From CAIUGU01 sp963819685 (lineage in GTDB: Bacteria; Pseudomonadota; Gammaproteobacteria; Steroidobacterales; Steroidobacteraceae), in the NCBI GenBank assembly GCA_963819685.1, contig CAWFXI010000007.1:310001-374000 (forward strand): DNA of 64,000 nucleotides. The letters are read 5' to 3'. The stretch's first letter is position 1, and every line of letters begins with the position of its first letter. A model generated the notes under the pieces. That model made no database searches and was not told the origin of the DNA. It saw nothing but the letters and a program-made list of their open reading frames with translations. Both the position numbers and the translations under genes were made by a program. Below, piece by piece: positions 63,706 to 64,000 of the stretch.

Positions 63706-64000
63706 GGGGCAGACAGCAAGGCAAAGTTCCTGCGTACGGCAGCAGGCACATCACCATCGACAAGCAGCGCACAGGAATGGGAATCGAGCTGATGGCTGCC
63801 TGCTGTAGCTCGCGACAGGATCCGCGCTCACCGCTTGCCAGCGCGCTGTATCAAAAACGACTTGCCAGACTGTGCTGCTGCTTGGGTAGTGGCAACTGGA
63901 ATGTGACCGGGGAGCTGCCTGAGTTGCACATGAACAGTACGTGCCCGTTGGCGTGCCCATGCATGTCGACGAAAGCATGACCGATCAGCACGCCGATTTC
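63702..64000 (-). CDS. C-terminal end of a glycogen-debranching-type enzyme, frameshifted
   Basis: About 100 codons run in from the right edge. IGVLIGHAFVDMHGHANGHV, LFMCNSGSSPVTFQLP, then TVWQVVFDTARWQAVSADPV and HSCALLVDGDVPAAVRRNF match the beta-sandwich end of GlgX/isoamylase proteins. Two one-base insertions (near 63885 and 63801) must be removed to join them. The stop overlaps the malQ start. The catalytic domain is outside the window, so the assignment rests on the tail and operon context. Confidence 0.6.

Noticed and set aside
1..64000. tRNA, rRNA, CRISPR array, integrase or transposase genes
   Set aside because: No T-loop/acceptor pattern, repeat-spacer array or transposase domain was recognised by eye on either strand.

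Overview
The window reads as a GC-rich chromosomal segment of a gammaproteobacterium. The gor/prlC pair, yheU, lptM, and the polA - (sRNA) - engB - cytochrome c4 - dsbA order are all gammaproteobacterial. A soxCD-type pair, TonB-domain, HD-GYP and putative-Ig proteins would suit a Xanthomonadales/Nevskiales/Steroidobacterales-like lineage; that placement is inference. No rRNA, tRNA, CRISPR array, phage or intact insertion sequence was seen.

Layout: 1-9.5 kb is housekeeping and transport (glutathione reductase, oligopeptidase A, LysE-type exporter, a membrane carrier, DoxX, a PLP decarboxylase with a MetE-like protein, YheU, a GlcG-like haem-binding protein). From 9.7 to 14.8 kb lie an MDR reductase, a membrane-anchored TPR protein and an ABC exporter pair. 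From 14.8 to 18.6 kb there is a four-gene minus-strand operon: cupredoxin, outer-membrane barrel, SoxC-type molybdoenzyme and a cytochrome c. From 18.8 to 30 kb is an accessory zone of lipoproteins, a ferredoxin, an esterase, an RNA methyltransferase, a vWA-PASTA surface protein, katG, a sirtuin relic and dispersed repeats; many genes here are split by one-base indels. From 30 to 33 kb come an HD phosphohydrolase, an MgtC/DUF4010 protein and a NUDIX hydrolase.

From 33.3 to 41.7 kb is the most notable gene system: argR-argG-(P-loop/DUF1611-like)-argC-argD-argF'-argB-argH. Its transcarbamylase is of the N-acylornithine type and has Ala at the residue that separates acetylornithine (Glu) from succinylornithine (Pro) enzymes. 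No argA, argJ or argE is present, and an unassigned P-loop protein sits in the middle of the cluster. The gene order and several sequences resemble the Bacteroidetes arginine cluster.

From 42.5 to 49.6 kb lie lptM, polA, a small outer-membrane barrel, a strong candidate sRNA with a sigma-E-type promoter and an intrinsic terminator (at the Spot 42/ErsA locus), engB, cytochrome c4, dsbA and a NYN-LOTUS protein. From 50.4 to 59 kb is a c-di-GMP-themed region: two secreted putative-Ig proteins, one behind a GEMM (c-di-GMP-I) riboswitch, a REC-PAS-PAS-GAF-HD-GYP protein, and a divergent fusion of a degenerate receiver, a membrane segment and a TonB domain. From 59.4 to 64 kb are a MATE exporter, rluF, malQ and the end of a glgX-like gene.

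Three copies of a roughly 160-bp element folding into five consecutive hairpins lie between genes at 32.5, 46.2 and 59.3 kb. About 16 single-base frameshifts in otherwise well-conserved genes, including argG and katG, point to consensus errors in the sequence more than to gene decay.
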